A stretch of 47,781 nucleotides of DNA from Bacteroidaceae bacterium (GCA_017379075.1 JAFNXL010000083.1:1-47781), one strand, 5' to 3'. Counted from the stretch's first letter, positions 33,461-42,346 are shown. Numbers and translations: made by a program. The notes: generated by a model from the sequence alone, not told the origin.

Positions 33461-33964
33461 ATGGACAGTAGAGCAAACATATTGGAACAGGCCAATGCCA
33501 AACTGACGGAATATCTGACGCAAAACCAAATGCGGAAGACACCCGAAAGATACGAAATACTGCGCATCGCAGTCCAGACAAAAGGGCTATTCACCGTGGA
33601 CAAAATGGCGGAAATCATGAGCCAAGAAGCCAGTTTCCAAGTGAGCCGCGCCACGATATTCAACGTGTTGGAACTGCTCAACAATGCACAAATCATTGTG
33701 AAGCACACGCTGGGCCGCGCCGCACAATACGAATGCCACATGGACAAACGTCCGCTCATCTGCCTCATTTGCGAGCAATGCGGAAAGACAGAGAAAATGG
33801 AGAAACAGGAACTTGAGAAAACACTCAGTGCCATAAAGTCCAGAAAGATGTCCATCAGAACACAGATTCTCTATCTGAGCGGCACATGCAGAAAGTGCGA
33901 AGCGGCGCTGAGAAAAAAGAAGAAAGGAAATGGCAGACTGAAGTCAGACGCCAAACCAAAGTGA
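33461..33964 (+). CDS. Fur-family metal-responsive regulator
   Basis: 167 aa from the ATG at 33461; an in-frame TTG at 33449 lies inside the promoter and is unlikely. The N-terminal winged helix is RKTPERYEILRIAVQTKGLF, then VDKMAEIMS and VSRATIFNVLELLNNAQI. The dimer and metal part has the CxxC pairs CEQC (about 109-112) and CRKC (about 147-150), which form the structural zinc site. The usual His-rich HxHHH loop is reduced to ECHMDKRP. It could be a Zur-, PerR- or Fur-type protein; the missing histidines prevent assignment. It lies 39 bp before purA and may share its transcript. Confidence 0.85.
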   Translation: MDSRANILEQANAKLTEYLTQNQMRKTPERYEILRIAVQTKGLFTVDKMAEIMSQEASFQVSRATIFNVLELLNNAQIIVKHTLGRAAQYECHMDKRPLICLICEQCGKTEKMEKQELEKTLSAIKSRKMSIRTQILYLSGTCRKCEAALRKKKKGNGRLKSDAKPK

Positions 33965-34003
33965 CACAATACAAGTATAAAAGAAACAGAACAATATACA
34001 ATA

Positions 34004-35278
34004 ATGAACAAAGGAAAAGTGGATGCCCTTCTGGGTATCGTCTTCGGAGATGAAGGCAAAGGCAAAGTAGTAGACGTATTTACTCCGGGTTACGATGTAG
34101 TAGCCCGCTTTGCAGGTGGCCCCAATGCTGGCCATACAATCATATTTGAAGGAAAGAAATTCGTGCTTCGCAGCATTCCTTCTGGAATCTTCGATGAAGG
34201 GAAAATCAACATCATCGGAAATGGATGTGTCATTGCTCCCGACCTCTTCATGGCAGAGGCAATGGAACTGGAGACAGCCGGATACAGCATTAAGGACCGC
34301 CTCCACATCAGCAAGCGCGCCCATCTGATTCTACCCACACACCGAGTACTGGACCGTGCATACGAGGCTGCCAAGGGAAAGGCCAAGGTGGGAACCACCG
34401 GAAAGGGTATCGGCCCCACATATAGCGAGAAAGCCAGCCGCACTGGTCTGCGCGTTGGTGACATCTTAGAAGGATTCACCGCCAAATACCAGGCTTTGAA
34501 AGCCCGTCACGAGCAGATTCTCAAAGACCTCAATTATACCGACTATGACATCACTGCCGAAGAAGAGGCGTGGCTCAAGGGTATTGAATACATGCGCCAG
34601 TTCCCCCTCACCGACACCGAAGTGGAACTGAACGAAGCCCTAAAGGCTGGCAAGAACGTGCTTGCAGAAGGCGCACAAGGAACCCTACTCGACATAGACC
34701 ACGGCACCTACCCCTTCGTAAGTAGTAGCAATACCGTTAGTGGCGGTGTATGTACCGGCCTGGGCGTTGCGCCCAACACCATTGGCGAAATCTTCGGTAT
34801 CTTCAAGGCATATAGTACCCGCGTAGGTAGCGGTCCCTTCCCCGTTGAGTTGTTTGACGAGACTGGAGACAAGCTGCGCGAGATTGGCCACGAATACGGA
34901 GCAGTTACCGGACGTAACCGCCGTTGTGGATGGTTGGATATGGTAGCATTGAAATACGCCATCATGGTAAACGGCGTAACCCAGCTCATCATGATGAAGG
35001 CCGACGTGCTGGACACCTTCCCCACCATCCGCGTCTGCGTCGCATACGAGAAGGACGGTGTAACCCTTGACCATATGCCCTATGATACAGAAGGTTGGAA
35101 TGCTGTATACAAGGACTTCCCTGGATGGCAGACCGATCTCACAAAGATGACCTCGCCCACTGAATTCCCTGCCGAGCTGAACGACTACATCAAGTTCATC
35201 GAGCAGGAAACCGGAGTGCCCGTAACTATCGTAAGCGTAGGTCCCGACCGCGCACAGACCATCAATATGGATAAATAA
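34004..35278 (+). CDS. purA: Adenylosuccinate synthetase
   Basis: 424 aa. Diagnostic motifs: GIVFGDEGKGKVVDVFTPGY at the N-terminus, here GDEGKGK as the GTP-binding P-loop, GGPNAGHTI, GTTGKGIGPTYSEKASR, EGAQGTLLDIDHGTYPFVSS, and the base-recognition GRNRRCGWLD. It joins IMP and aspartate with GTP to make adenylosuccinate, the first committed step to AMP. It follows the Fur-family gene by 39 bp and ends in a strong terminator. Confidence 0.97.
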   Translation: MNKGKVDALLGIVFGDEGKGKVVDVFTPGYDVVARFAGGPNAGHTIIFEGKKFVLRSIPSGIFDEGKINIIGNGCVIAPDLFMAEAMELETAGYSIKDRLHISKRAHLILPTHRVLDRAYEAAKGKAKVGTTGKGIGPTYSEKASRTGLRVGDILEGFTAKYQALKARHEQILKDLNYTDYDITAEEEAWLKGIEYMRQFPLTDTEVELNEALKAGKNVLAEGAQGTLLDIDHGTYPFVSSSNTVSGGVCTGLGVAPNTIGEIFGIFKAYSTRVGSGPFPVELFDETGDKLREIGHEYGAVTGRNRRCGWLDMVALKYAIMVNGVTQLIMMKADVLDTFPTIRVCVAYEKDGVTLDHMPYDTEGWNAVYKDFPGWQTDLTKMTSPTEFPAELNDYIKFIEQETGVPVTIVSVGPDRAQTINMDK

Positions 35279-35297
35279 ATATTTTTCATAACTTAGG

Positions 35298-35338
35298 AAA
35301 AAGGCATTGTGTTCCCTAGCACAATGCCTTTTCTCTTT
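35298..35338 (+). terminator. Terminator of purA
   Basis: AAAGGCATTGTG (35300-35311) pairs with CACAATGCCTTT (35320-35331) around an 8-nt loop and is followed by TCTCTTTG. The left A-run and right T-run make it potentially bidirectional. Confidence 0.85.
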
Positions 35339-35480
35339 GTAAAAGAGTTACATCGAAACCACGAAAATCCTCACCTAATTTGACAAAGGCCCGCATCGGT
35401 TTACGATGGATTTGCAGTAAATCCACCCAATCTGTAAAATATATTTGGAATCGGGACTTTGCGCCAAGTTTGGCCTTTAT

Positions 35481-35542
35481 TTTTTCCTCGCGAGGAAAAA
35501 TATACTCCCACGCCATGAAATAGAATTTGCATGACGTGGGAA
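35481..35542. other. Perfect 20-bp palindrome plus flanking inverted repeat
   Basis: TTTTTCCTCGCGAGGAAAAA (35481-35500) is a perfect 20-bp palindrome. It is followed by TCCCACGCCATG (35506-35517) and CATGACGTGGGA (35530-35541), which pair with one mismatch. The 295-bp region 35339-35633 holds no convincing gene. The A/T flanks of the palindrome could serve as a terminator, for the leftward thioredoxin-like gene on the minus strand. Confidence 0.5.
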
Positions 35543-35633
35543 GCAAAAATCGGAAAAGCCGTGTAAAGAATTCGGAAAGGTGCGTGGTTTGCACATTAAA
35601 CCTCTACAAGAGCGGCTTGCCATAATTCTTCTT

Positions 35634-36152
35634 TTATTTTGCGGCGATTCCCTTGACGGCCTTGGGCGTCCAGTTCTGGAAAAAGCGCATCACCTTCTTC
35701 TGGTCATAGCTGTTTCCCTCTTCCAGATAGCCAGAATCCTGAATGTGAAGCACCTTACCCTCTGGATTGAGTACCACAAATACAGGAAAGCCGAAGCGTC
35801 CGGGAAAGCCCAGCATCTTCATCAGTTTTTCCGCACGTTTGGCCTGAGCGGCATCGGCCTTATTGCGCGGATTGTAGTTTGTATGTATGAAGACAAAGTT
35901 TTCGTTCACCACTTTGCTGATGGCGGCATCCTTGGTCATGAAATCCGCAAAACGCAAACACCACGGGCACCAGTTTCCACCCACCTGACAAATCACGAAT
36001 TTGTCCTCATTCTCAGCCTTCTGCAAGGCTTTGTCAATCTGTTCTATAGGATCTGCCTTCTCGTCATACACTTTTTTCAATGCGGTCTGCGCCTTCAACG
36101 CCAGGGAGCATAAAAGGGCGAGCGAAGCTACTATCAAAGTCTTTTTCATCAT
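35634..36152 (-). CDS. Secreted thioredoxin-fold protein
   Basis: 172 aa with a signal peptide (MMKKTLIVASLALLCSLALK, cut near KAQ). The redox motif is Cys62-Pro-Trp-Cys65 in GGNWCPWCLRF, and the thioredoxin cis-proline segment is likely GFPVFVVLNPEGK. CPWC and the preceding GGNWC resemble the DUF255/thioredoxin_7 group, often involved in periplasmic thiol chemistry. It follows the GH29 gene by 23 bp and is probably co-transcribed; I see no direct functional link. Confidence 0.85.
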   Translation of the reverse strand: MMKKTLIVASLALLCSLALKAQTALKKVYDEKADPIEQIDKALQKAENEDKFVICQVGGNWCPWCLRFADFMTKDAAISKVVNENFVFIHTNYNPRNKADAAQAKRAEKLMKMLGFPGRFGFPVFVVLNPEGKVLHIQDSGYLEEGNSYDQKKVMRFFQNWTPKAVKGIAAK

Positions 36153-36175
36153 CTATTTGTTTTCTTTCCTAAAAA

Positions 36176-37504
36176 TCATTGTACAACCAACACATAATCA
36201 ACCGCTTCGATCTTGCGTGGAAGCACCACGGCAATACCATTTGACGTCTTGCGGTATTCCACTTTTGCACCTCCGATGAATTCGGTTACCGACTTAACCT
36301 TCCAGTCCAAAGGCAGATAAAGCACAGGGTTTCCGCCATCGCCAGGCACAAGGCACTCTGGAGCAAGTACATGCACAAAAAGCTTGCCGTCCTTCTTAGT
36401 GGTTACACCCCATGACTGGGGCTTCACATCACCAGCATCCGTTCCATAGATGGTTTCACCGTATGTGGCTGTCCACTCGCCCAGTTCCTTAAGGCGCTGC
36501 AAGGCCACGGCGGGAAGTTCACCATTAGGCTGGGGGCCGATGTTCATCAGCAGGTTGGCACCCTTTCCAGAGGTTTTGATGAGAAGACGGATGATGTCAG
36601 CTGTGGACTTATAGTTGTTGTCTGTCACCTTATATCCCCACATTCCGTTCATGGTTTCACATGTTTCCAAAGGCAAACGACTTACCTCTGCCACCGACTT
36701 GGCAAATCCGGTGGTCATCTCTCCGGGCAAGTCACGCTCGAAAATCTGTATATCCTCGCCTTTCATAGGCGCTCCGTGATGGTTATTGCCCACCAGACAG
36801 GCAGGCTGCAGACGATGTATCAGCTCGTATTGCTCCTGCAAATGCCAGTCAAAGGGCACGCTGTCCTCATCGTGGTCCCACCATCCGTCAAACCAGATGG
36901 CACCAATGGGACCATATTGGGTAAGCAATTCTGTGAGCTGGTTGTTCATGAAAGAATAGTAGCTCTTCCAATCAGCCTTATCTCGGGGTTTTCCTACGTT
37001 TGTTCCGGTACGGCCCATGGGGTAGTCATCCCTCATCCAGTCCAAATGGCTGTAATAGAAATGCAGACGAATGCCCTCTTCCTTGCAGGCCTCTGCCAAT
37101 TCTTTTATCACATCGCGTCCGAAGGGCGTGGCCTCCACTATGTTATATTTACTCTGCTTGGTATTCCACATGGAAAACCCATCGTGATGGCGACTGGTAA
37201 AGCAGATATATTTTGCTCCGGCTTCCTTAAAACTGCGCACCCACTGGCGTGCGTCAAAGCGATGGGGATAGAAGGCGTCTGCGGCCTTGGCATATTCATA
37301 GCGGTCGGGGACAGCGTTCTGAAGATACCACTCGCCTTGGGCAAATGTGCTGTAAATGCCCCAATGGAGGAATATTCCCAGTTTCATATCCCTAAACTCT
37401 TCACGGGATTTTAGATTGGCTTCGGTAGGTTCGTATTTGGCTTGTGCGCTGGCGCCCAAGAGGGACGACAGACCGAACGCGGCAGCCAATAAAGTTTTTT
37501 TCAT
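36176..37504 (-). CDS. Secreted alpha-L-fucosidase (GH29)
   Basis: 442 aa from the ATG at 37504, where a signal peptide begins (MKKTLLAAAFGLSSLLGASA). A longer frame to 37606 would overrun the promoter. Family motifs: KLGIFLHWGIYSTFAQGEWY, FTSRHHDGFSMWNTKQSKYN, HFYYSHLDWMRDDYP and the nucleophile Asp206 in GAIWFDGWWD. ANLLMNIGPQPNGELP near the C-terminus is also typical. It releases fucose from glycans such as host mucin in the periplasm. The acid/base residue is not assigned. Neighbours are two GH109-like enzymes and a thioredoxin-like gene, but there is no SusC/SusD pair. Confidence 0.92.
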   Translation of the reverse strand: MKKTLLAAAFGLSSLLGASAQAKYEPTEANLKSREEFRDMKLGIFLHWGIYSTFAQGEWYLQNAVPDRYEYAKAADAFYPHRFDARQWVRSFKEAGAKYICFTSRHHDGFSMWNTKQSKYNIVEATPFGRDVIKELAEACKEEGIRLHFYYSHLDWMRDDYPMGRTGTNVGKPRDKADWKSYYSFMNNQLTELLTQYGPIGAIWFDGWWDHDEDSVPFDWHLQEQYELIHRLQPACLVGNNHHGAPMKGEDIQIFERDLPGEMTTGFAKSVAEVSRLPLETCETMNGMWGYKVTDNNYKSTADIIRLLIKTSGKGANLLMNIGPQPNGELPAVALQRLKELGEWTATYGETIYGTDAGDVKPQSWGVTTKKDGKLFVHVLAPECLVPGDGGNPVLYLPLDWKVKSVTEFIGGAKVEYRKTSNGIAVVLPRKIEAVDYVLVVQ

Positions 37505-37540
37505 GTGACTGATTCTTGAAAATTTAATACATTCTGACCA

Positions 37541-37572
37541 CAAATTTACGCAGAAATGAGGAAATTCCCAAA
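37541..37572 (-). promoter_or_regulatory. Promoter of the GH29-thioredoxin unit
   Basis: Minus strand TTTG (37572-37569), 20-bp spacer, TAAATTTG (37548-37541), 36 bp before the chosen ATG. It supports the shorter start of the GH29 gene. Confidence 0.65.
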
Positions 37573-37581
37573 TCTTTGCAC

Positions 37582-37632
37582 CCCAAAAAATAATCAGGCT
37601 CCGCACAAAACATTGTACAGAGCCTGATTTAT
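37582..37632 (-). terminator. Terminator of the downstream Gfo/Idh/MocA gene
   Basis: AATCAGGCTC (37592-37601) and GAGCCTGATT (37620-37629) are a perfect 10-bp inverted repeat. On the minus strand ATTTTTT follows. It sits 27 bp past the stop codon at 37656 and just upstream of the GH29 promoter. Confidence 0.85.
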
Positions 37633-37655
37633 TGAAATCCCTTATTCAGGAGAAA

Positions 37656-39308
37656 TTACTTTTTAGCGGCCAGTTTCTTTTCAATCTGCTTGTCTGCCTT
37701 GGCTACAGCCTTGCGGTATGCCTTCTCGGCCTTTGCCTTTGCCTTGTCTCCTTCAGCCTTTCTTACGGCATCGTAAAGTGCCCACAGGTTGTTTGCGGCA
37801 GCAGCTTCCTTCTGTGCTGCGGTGTAAGCCTCGGCTTTGGCTTCTGCCTCTGCCTCTTCAGCAGCGGGAGCATAAGCGTGCTTGTAGCCCTTCACTTCGT
37901 TCCAATGGCCACGGGTAAAGTCGGGGAAGCTTACGGCTGCACAATTGTTATCCATTGAGAGGGCGCCCAATTCTGCCAAACAGCACCATTCTGCCAAGTC
38001 GTATACATCCATATCAAGAGGCAAACCGTTCTGTAAACAGTAAACCAAACGAGCGTCCATCACATAGTCCATACCGCCATGACCCATCTGACGTCCCTTC
38101 TCCACATACTTGGTAAGGATGGGATGATAGTACTTCTTCTGAAGCGCTTTCTTCTGCTCGGCATTCATGAAACCATGAGCGTTGAGGTTGTCCATTTGGG
38201 GAGCATCGGTACCCTTGAGTGCCTCGCCTGAAAGAGCGAATTCGGGAGTGGGATACTTGGTGGCATAGCCCTTGGTTCCAGTGAGCTTGAACAAGCGGTT
38301 GTAGGGCTGGGGAGTCATTACATTGTGCTGGATTTCAATCACCTTACCCTTGGCGGTACGCATCAAGGTTGTGGTGTGGTCGCCATTGCGGAATTCCTTG
38401 CACTCCTTGCCAGTGTTCTTCTCCACCCAATCTTTACCGAAGAAACTTTCAGTATCCATAGCCACCAAAGTGGTAAAGCGGTCGCCACGGTGAATGTCCA
38501 TACACTGGGCTACGGGACCAAGACCGTGAGTGGCATAGAGGTCACCACGGTTCTCCTTGTTATACTTCAGACGCCAGTGAAGGTTATCCTTGTCATTGTC
38601 GTTGGGATCTTTCCAATAGCTCTTCCAGAATGCGTCAAGAGCATGGATATAAGCACCTTCGGCACGGATTACCTCACCGAAAACACCGTCCTGCTTCATT
38701 GCCAAAGCGGTCATTTCATACTCGTCATAGCAACAGTTTTCCAAAATGAAGCAATGCAAGCGGGTCTTCTCTGAAAGGTCAATCAGGCTCCAGCACTGAT
38801 CCAGATTCATAACAGAGGGTACTTCCACAGCTGTATGCTTGCCATTCTCCATGGCGCACTTTGCCACGGGATAGTGGTGATTCCAGTCTGTAGCCACATA
38901 AACGAGGTCAATGTCGGGACGCTTGCAAAGTTCCTCATAACCCTTTTCGCCATAGTAGATATCGGCAGGAGCCAAACCGGCTTCGCGCAAGAATTTCTGC
39001 GATGCCTCTGCACGTCCTTCCTCATAGTCGCAAAGTGCCACAATCTCCACTCCGGGGATGTGTGCAAAACGCATTACTGCCCAGGGACCACGCATACCCA
39101 GACCCACGAAACCAACACGCACGGTTTCCAACTTGGGAGCGGTAAGGCCCAATACATGTTTCTGTCCAGCAGGACGGGCAGGAGTCTCAATAACCATTGT
39201 TCCCTTGTCCCAATGCCACTTGGTGTTGGGGCTGAGGCTCTGTGCCACAGCGGTAACGCCCATGCACAAAGCCATGGCCGATACGGATAAAAATCTTCTG
39301 AGATTCAT
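37656..39308 (-). CDS. Gfo/Idh/MocA-type, GH109-like enzyme, copy 1
   Basis: 550 aa with a signal peptide (MNLRRFLSVSAMALCMGVTA). The Rossmann part has VGFVGLGMRGPWAVMRFA (NAD site), VALCDYEEGRAE, LVYVATDWNHHYPVAK and AVEVPSVMNLDQCW. The substrate domain carries LYATHGLGPVAQCMDIHRG, the His being the proposed catalytic residue in GH109. GH109 enzymes cleave alpha-N-acetylgalactosaminides with a tightly bound NAD. An unusual 65-residue Ala/Lys/Glu helical tail (AYTAAQKEAAAANNLWALYD, then KAKAKAEKAYRKAVAKADKQ) follows the enzyme core. Paralogue of the gene directly upstream. Activity is inferred from the family. Confidence 0.85.
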   Translation of the reverse strand: MNLRRFLSVSAMALCMGVTAVAQSLSPNTKWHWDKGTMVIETPARPAGQKHVLGLTAPKLETVRVGFVGLGMRGPWAVMRFAHIPGVEIVALCDYEEGRAEASQKFLREAGLAPADIYYGEKGYEELCKRPDIDLVYVATDWNHHYPVAKCAMENGKHTAVEVPSVMNLDQCWSLIDLSEKTRLHCFILENCCYDEYEMTALAMKQDGVFGEVIRAEGAYIHALDAFWKSYWKDPNDNDKDNLHWRLKYNKENRGDLYATHGLGPVAQCMDIHRGDRFTTLVAMDTESFFGKDWVEKNTGKECKEFRNGDHTTTLMRTAKGKVIEIQHNVMTPQPYNRLFKLTGTKGYATKYPTPEFALSGEALKGTDAPQMDNLNAHGFMNAEQKKALQKKYYHPILTKYVEKGRQMGHGGMDYVMDARLVYCLQNGLPLDMDVYDLAEWCCLAELGALSMDNNCAAVSFPDFTRGHWNEVKGYKHAYAPAAEEAEAEAKAEAYTAAQKEAAAANNLWALYDAVRKAEGDKAKAKAEKAYRKAVAKADKQIEKKLAAKK

Positions 39309-39320
39309 GTTGTCAGTTAA

Positions 39321-39348
39321 TTTTTGATTAATTGTTTTTGATTAATTG
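39321..39348. repeat. Two tandem copies of TTTTTGATTAATTG
   Basis: A 14-nt unit is repeated exactly at 39321-39334 and 39335-39348, in the 5' leader of copy 1, between its -7 box and start codon. The equivalent leader of copy 2 (41109-41150) lacks the exact doubling. Confidence 0.65.
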
Positions 39349-39363
39349 TTTGGTATTTGCGTG

Positions 39364-39371
39364 CAAAGATA
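39364..39371 (-). promoter_or_regulatory. -7 box of GH109-like copy 1
   Basis: TATCTTTG on the minus strand, 55 bp before the start. The upstream 60 bp (to about 39430) closely matches the region upstream of copy 2, so copy 1 was duplicated with its promoter. A GACAAG block (39396-39401) sits at the same distance in both. Confidence 0.55.
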
Positions 39372-39455
39372 AAACTTTTAGCGGAATAATCCTTAGACAA
39401 GATGTAAATAATTCTTAAAATGATGCTTTCTGCCACAAACATGTATGGTTCTAAA

Positions 39456-41108
39456 TCATTTCTTTGCGGCCAACTTCGTTTCAATCTGCTTGTCTGCCTT
39501 GGCAACAGCCTTGCGGTATGCCTTCTCGGCCTTGGCCTTTGCCTTGTCTCCCTCAGCCTTTCTTACGGCATCGTAAAGTGCCCACAGGTTATTTGCGGCA
39601 ACAGCCTCCTTCTGTGCGGCGGTGTAAGCCTCGGCCTTGGCTTCTACTTCTGCTTCTTCTGCGGCAGGAGCATAAGCGTGCTTGAAGCCTTTCACCTCGT
39701 TCCAGTGGCCACGGGTAAAGTCGGGGAAGCTTACGGCTGCACAATTGTTATCCATGGAAAGCGCACCCAGTTCGGCCAGACAGCACCATTCTGCCATGTC
39801 ATACACGTCTATGTCAAGGGGAAGGCCGTGCTGGAGACAATATACAAGACGCGCGTCCATGATGTAGTCCATACCGCCATGCCCCATTGAACGTCCTTTC
39901 TCGCCGTATTCGGTGAGGATGGGGTGATAGTATTTCTTCATTAGGGCATCCTTCTGCTTGGCATCCATGAATTTATGGGCATTAAGATTGTCCATCTGGG
40001 GTGCATCGGTACCCTTGAGTGCCTCGCCAGAAAGAGCAAACTCCGGAGTGGGATATTTGGTGGCATATCCCTTGGTTCCTGTAAGTTTGAACAGGCGGTT
40101 GTAAGGTTGGGGAGTCATTACGTTGTGCTGAATCTCCACCACCTTGCCCTGGGCTGTGCGCATCAGGGTTGTAGTGTGATCGCCATTTCGGAAATCCTCA
40201 CATTCCTTACCGGTCTTTCTCTTCACCGCCGCCTTGCCCGCAAAACTTTCTGTATCCATTGCTACAAGGGTTGTGAAACGGTCGCCACGATGGATGTTCA
40301 TACACTGGGCCACGGGACCAAGGCCATGAGTGGAATATATGTCACCACGGTTCTCCTTATTGTATTTCAGACGCCAGTGGAGGTCGTTTACATCATTGTC
40401 GTTGGGGTCTTTCCAATAATTGTCCCACGCACCGTCAAGTGTATGGATATAAGCACCTTCAGCTCTGACAATCTCACCAAACACGCCATCCTGAGCCATG
40501 GCAAGAGCGTTCATCTCATAATAATCATAGCAACAATTCTCCAGAATGAAGCAATGTAGACGGGTCTTCTCGGCAAGGTCTATCAGTTCCCAACACTGGG
40601 CAAGGTTCATTGCCGCAGGAACCTCAATGGCAGCATGCTTTCCGTTCTCCATGGCAAACTTGGCGATGGGAAAATGGTGGTTCCAGTCAGTAGCCACGTA
40701 AACAAGGTCAATATCATCGCGTTTGCAAAGTTCTTCATAGCCCTTTGGACCAAAGTAGATATCAGCGGGCTTCAAGCCTCTGTTACGCAGCTCACTCTGA
40801 GTCTTCTCTGCGCGTGCCTCCTCATAGTCACACAGCGCCACAATCTCCACTCCAGGAATGTGGGCATAGCGTTTTACCGCCCATGGGCCACGTCCTCCAA
40901 GCCCCACAAAACCAACACGGACGGTTTCCAGTTTGGGAGCGGTGAGGCCCAATACATGTTTCTGGCCGGCAGGACGGGTTGGAGTTTCAATTACCATTGT
41001 TCCCTTGTCCCAATGCCATTTGGTGCTGGAACTGAGGCTCTGCGCCAAAGCGCTTACGCCCATGAAAAACGCCATGGCCGATACGAACAAAATCCTTTTG
41101 TGTTTCAT
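39456..41108 (-). CDS. Gfo/Idh/MocA-type, GH109-like enzyme, copy 2
   Basis: 550 aa, the same length as copy 1 and aligned without gaps by eye. Signal peptide MKHKRILFVSAMAFFMGVSA. The NAD loop is VGFVGLGGRGPWAVKRYA, and the catalytic region is IYSTHGLGPVAQCMNIHRG. The C-terminal Ala/Lys-rich tail is nearly the same as in copy 1. Differences cluster in the first 130 residues (for example RAEKTQSELRNRGLKPADIY) and around residues 225-245 and 310-325. The 3' third is nearly identical at DNA level, pointing to recent duplication or gene conversion. The differences near the active-site face may tune substrate choice; this is inference. Confidence 0.85.
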   Translation of the reverse strand: MKHKRILFVSAMAFFMGVSALAQSLSSSTKWHWDKGTMVIETPTRPAGQKHVLGLTAPKLETVRVGFVGLGGRGPWAVKRYAHIPGVEIVALCDYEEARAEKTQSELRNRGLKPADIYFGPKGYEELCKRDDIDLVYVATDWNHHFPIAKFAMENGKHAAIEVPAAMNLAQCWELIDLAEKTRLHCFILENCCYDYYEMNALAMAQDGVFGEIVRAEGAYIHTLDGAWDNYWKDPNDNDVNDLHWRLKYNKENRGDIYSTHGLGPVAQCMNIHRGDRFTTLVAMDTESFAGKAAVKRKTGKECEDFRNGDHTTTLMRTAQGKVVEIQHNVMTPQPYNRLFKLTGTKGYATKYPTPEFALSGEALKGTDAPQMDNLNAHKFMDAKQKDALMKKYYHPILTEYGEKGRSMGHGGMDYIMDARLVYCLQHGLPLDIDVYDMAEWCCLAELGALSMDNNCAAVSFPDFTRGHWNEVKGFKHAYAPAAEEAEVEAKAEAYTAAQKEAVAANNLWALYDAVRKAEGDKAKAKAEKAYRKAVAKADKQIETKLAAKK

Positions 41109-41151
41109 GTTTGTCTGTTTATTATTTGTTTAATTATTTGACATTTGCATG

Positions 41152-41159
41152 CAAAGATA
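41152..41159 (-). promoter_or_regulatory. -7 box of GH109-like copy 2
   Basis: TATCTTTG on the minus strand, 43 bp before the start, in a region conserved with that of copy 1. No -33 TTTG at 19-21 bp; both copies instead keep GGACAAG or AGACAAG about 27 bp upstream. Confidence 0.5.
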
Positions 41160-41234
41160 AAACATTTGCCAGAATAATCTATAGGACAAGATATAAATTA
41201 TTCTTAAAATAATGGTTTCTGAGACAAACATACG

Positions 41235-41264
41235 TTTGTTTTTCATAAAAAATGCTTACCTTTG
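41235..41264 (+). promoter_or_regulatory. Promoter of rlmN
   Basis: TTTG (41235-41238), 18-bp spacer, TACCTTTG (41257-41264), 24 bp before the ATG. Divergent from the GH109-like copy 2 promoter. Confidence 0.65.
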
Positions 41265-41288
41265 CATTATTAAAGCATACACAAAAGA

Positions 41289-42326
41289 ATGGAGACTACG
41301 GTTAAGACAGCCTTGCTTGGCATGAACATGACGCAACTGAAAGATGTGGCAAAGGATGTGGGGATGCCCGCCTTTGCCGCCAAACAGATGGCACAATGGA
41401 TTTACACACACCATGCCAAAAGCATAGGCGAAATGACCAACATCAGCACCAAGAACCGCGAACTGCTCGCCAGCAAATATTGCATCGGAGCCAAAGAACC
41501 GGCAAACCGCATGTGTAGCGTGGACGGCACGGTCAAATACCTGTTTCCGACTGACGACGGGCAATACATAGAAACGGTTTTCATCCCCGACGGCGAGCGT
41601 GGAACCGTATGTGTGAGTTGCCAAGTGGGATGCCGCATGGGATGCCGTTTCTGCATGACCGGCAGACAAGGCTTTCATGGCAACCTCACCACAACCGACA
41701 TTCTGAACCAACTATTCAGCATTGAAGAATGCGAAAGGATTACGAACGTTGTCTTCATGGGACAGGGCGAACCGATGGACAATCTGGATGCCGTGCTACA
41801 AGCCACGCAAATCCTCACTGCCGACTATGGTTTAGCATGGAGTCCCAAACGTATCACCGTATCCACAGTTGGCGTAAGGAAAGGCATTGAACGCTTCTTG
41901 AAAGAGAGCGATTGCCACCTTGCCGTCAGCCTGCACAACCCCTTCCCCAGCGAACGCAACCAGATTATGCCCGCAGAAAAGGCTTTCAGCCTGACAGACT
42001 GCATTGCATTGCTTCGACAGGAAGACTGGACCCACCAACGACGTCTGAGCTTTGAATACATCGTCTTCGGCGGACTGAACGATACTGAAGCGCATGCCCG
42101 CGAACTGGTACATCTGCTCGCCCCCATAGAGTGCCGCGTGAATTTGATACGTTTCCACGACATTCCCGACAGTCCCTTCAAGGGCGCTCCGGAGGAAAAA
42201 ATGGTCTGGCTGCGCGATTATCTGACACACCACGGCGTAACGACCACCATCCGTGCAAGTCGCGGACAAGACATATTTGCGGCCTGCGGCCTATTGTCCA
42301 CGGCCAAGGTAAATGACAAAATCTGA
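41289..42326 (+). CDS. rlmN: 23S rRNA (adenine-2503-C2) / tRNA methyltransferase RlmN
   Basis: 345 aa. Radical-SAM cluster Cys115-X3-Cys119-X2-Cys122 in CRMGCRFCMTGRQGF; the methyl-accepting C-terminal cysteine is Cys333 in FAACGLL. Other marks: VFMGQGEPMDN, RITVSTVGVRKGI and the LAVSLHNPFPSERNQIMPAE segment, read as LAVSLHNPFPSERN. RlmN methylates A2503 of 23S rRNA and A37 of some tRNAs, aiding accuracy. First gene of a rightward run; DUF4837 follows 20 bp downstream. Confidence 0.95.
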   Translation: METTVKTALLGMNMTQLKDVAKDVGMPAFAAKQMAQWIYTHHAKSIGEMTNISTKNRELLASKYCIGAKEPANRMCSVDGTVKYLFPTDDGQYIETVFIPDGERGTVCVSCQVGCRMGCRFCMTGRQGFHGNLTTTDILNQLFSIEECERITNVVFMGQGEPMDNLDAVLQATQILTADYGLAWSPKRITVSTVGVRKGIERFLKESDCHLAVSLHNPFPSERNQIMPAEKAFSLTDCIALLRQEDWTHQRRLSFEYIVFGGLNDTEAHARELVHLLAPIECRVNLIRFHDIPDSPFKGAPEEKMVWLRDYLTHHGVTTTIRASRGQDIFAACGLLSTAKVNDKI

Positions 42327-42346
42327 ACATTAAGGAACTTTTTAAG

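Noticed and set aside
35316-35594. 92-codon minus-strand frame after purA
   Set aside because: It overlaps the purA terminator and the perfect palindrome; no promoter, no recognisable domain.
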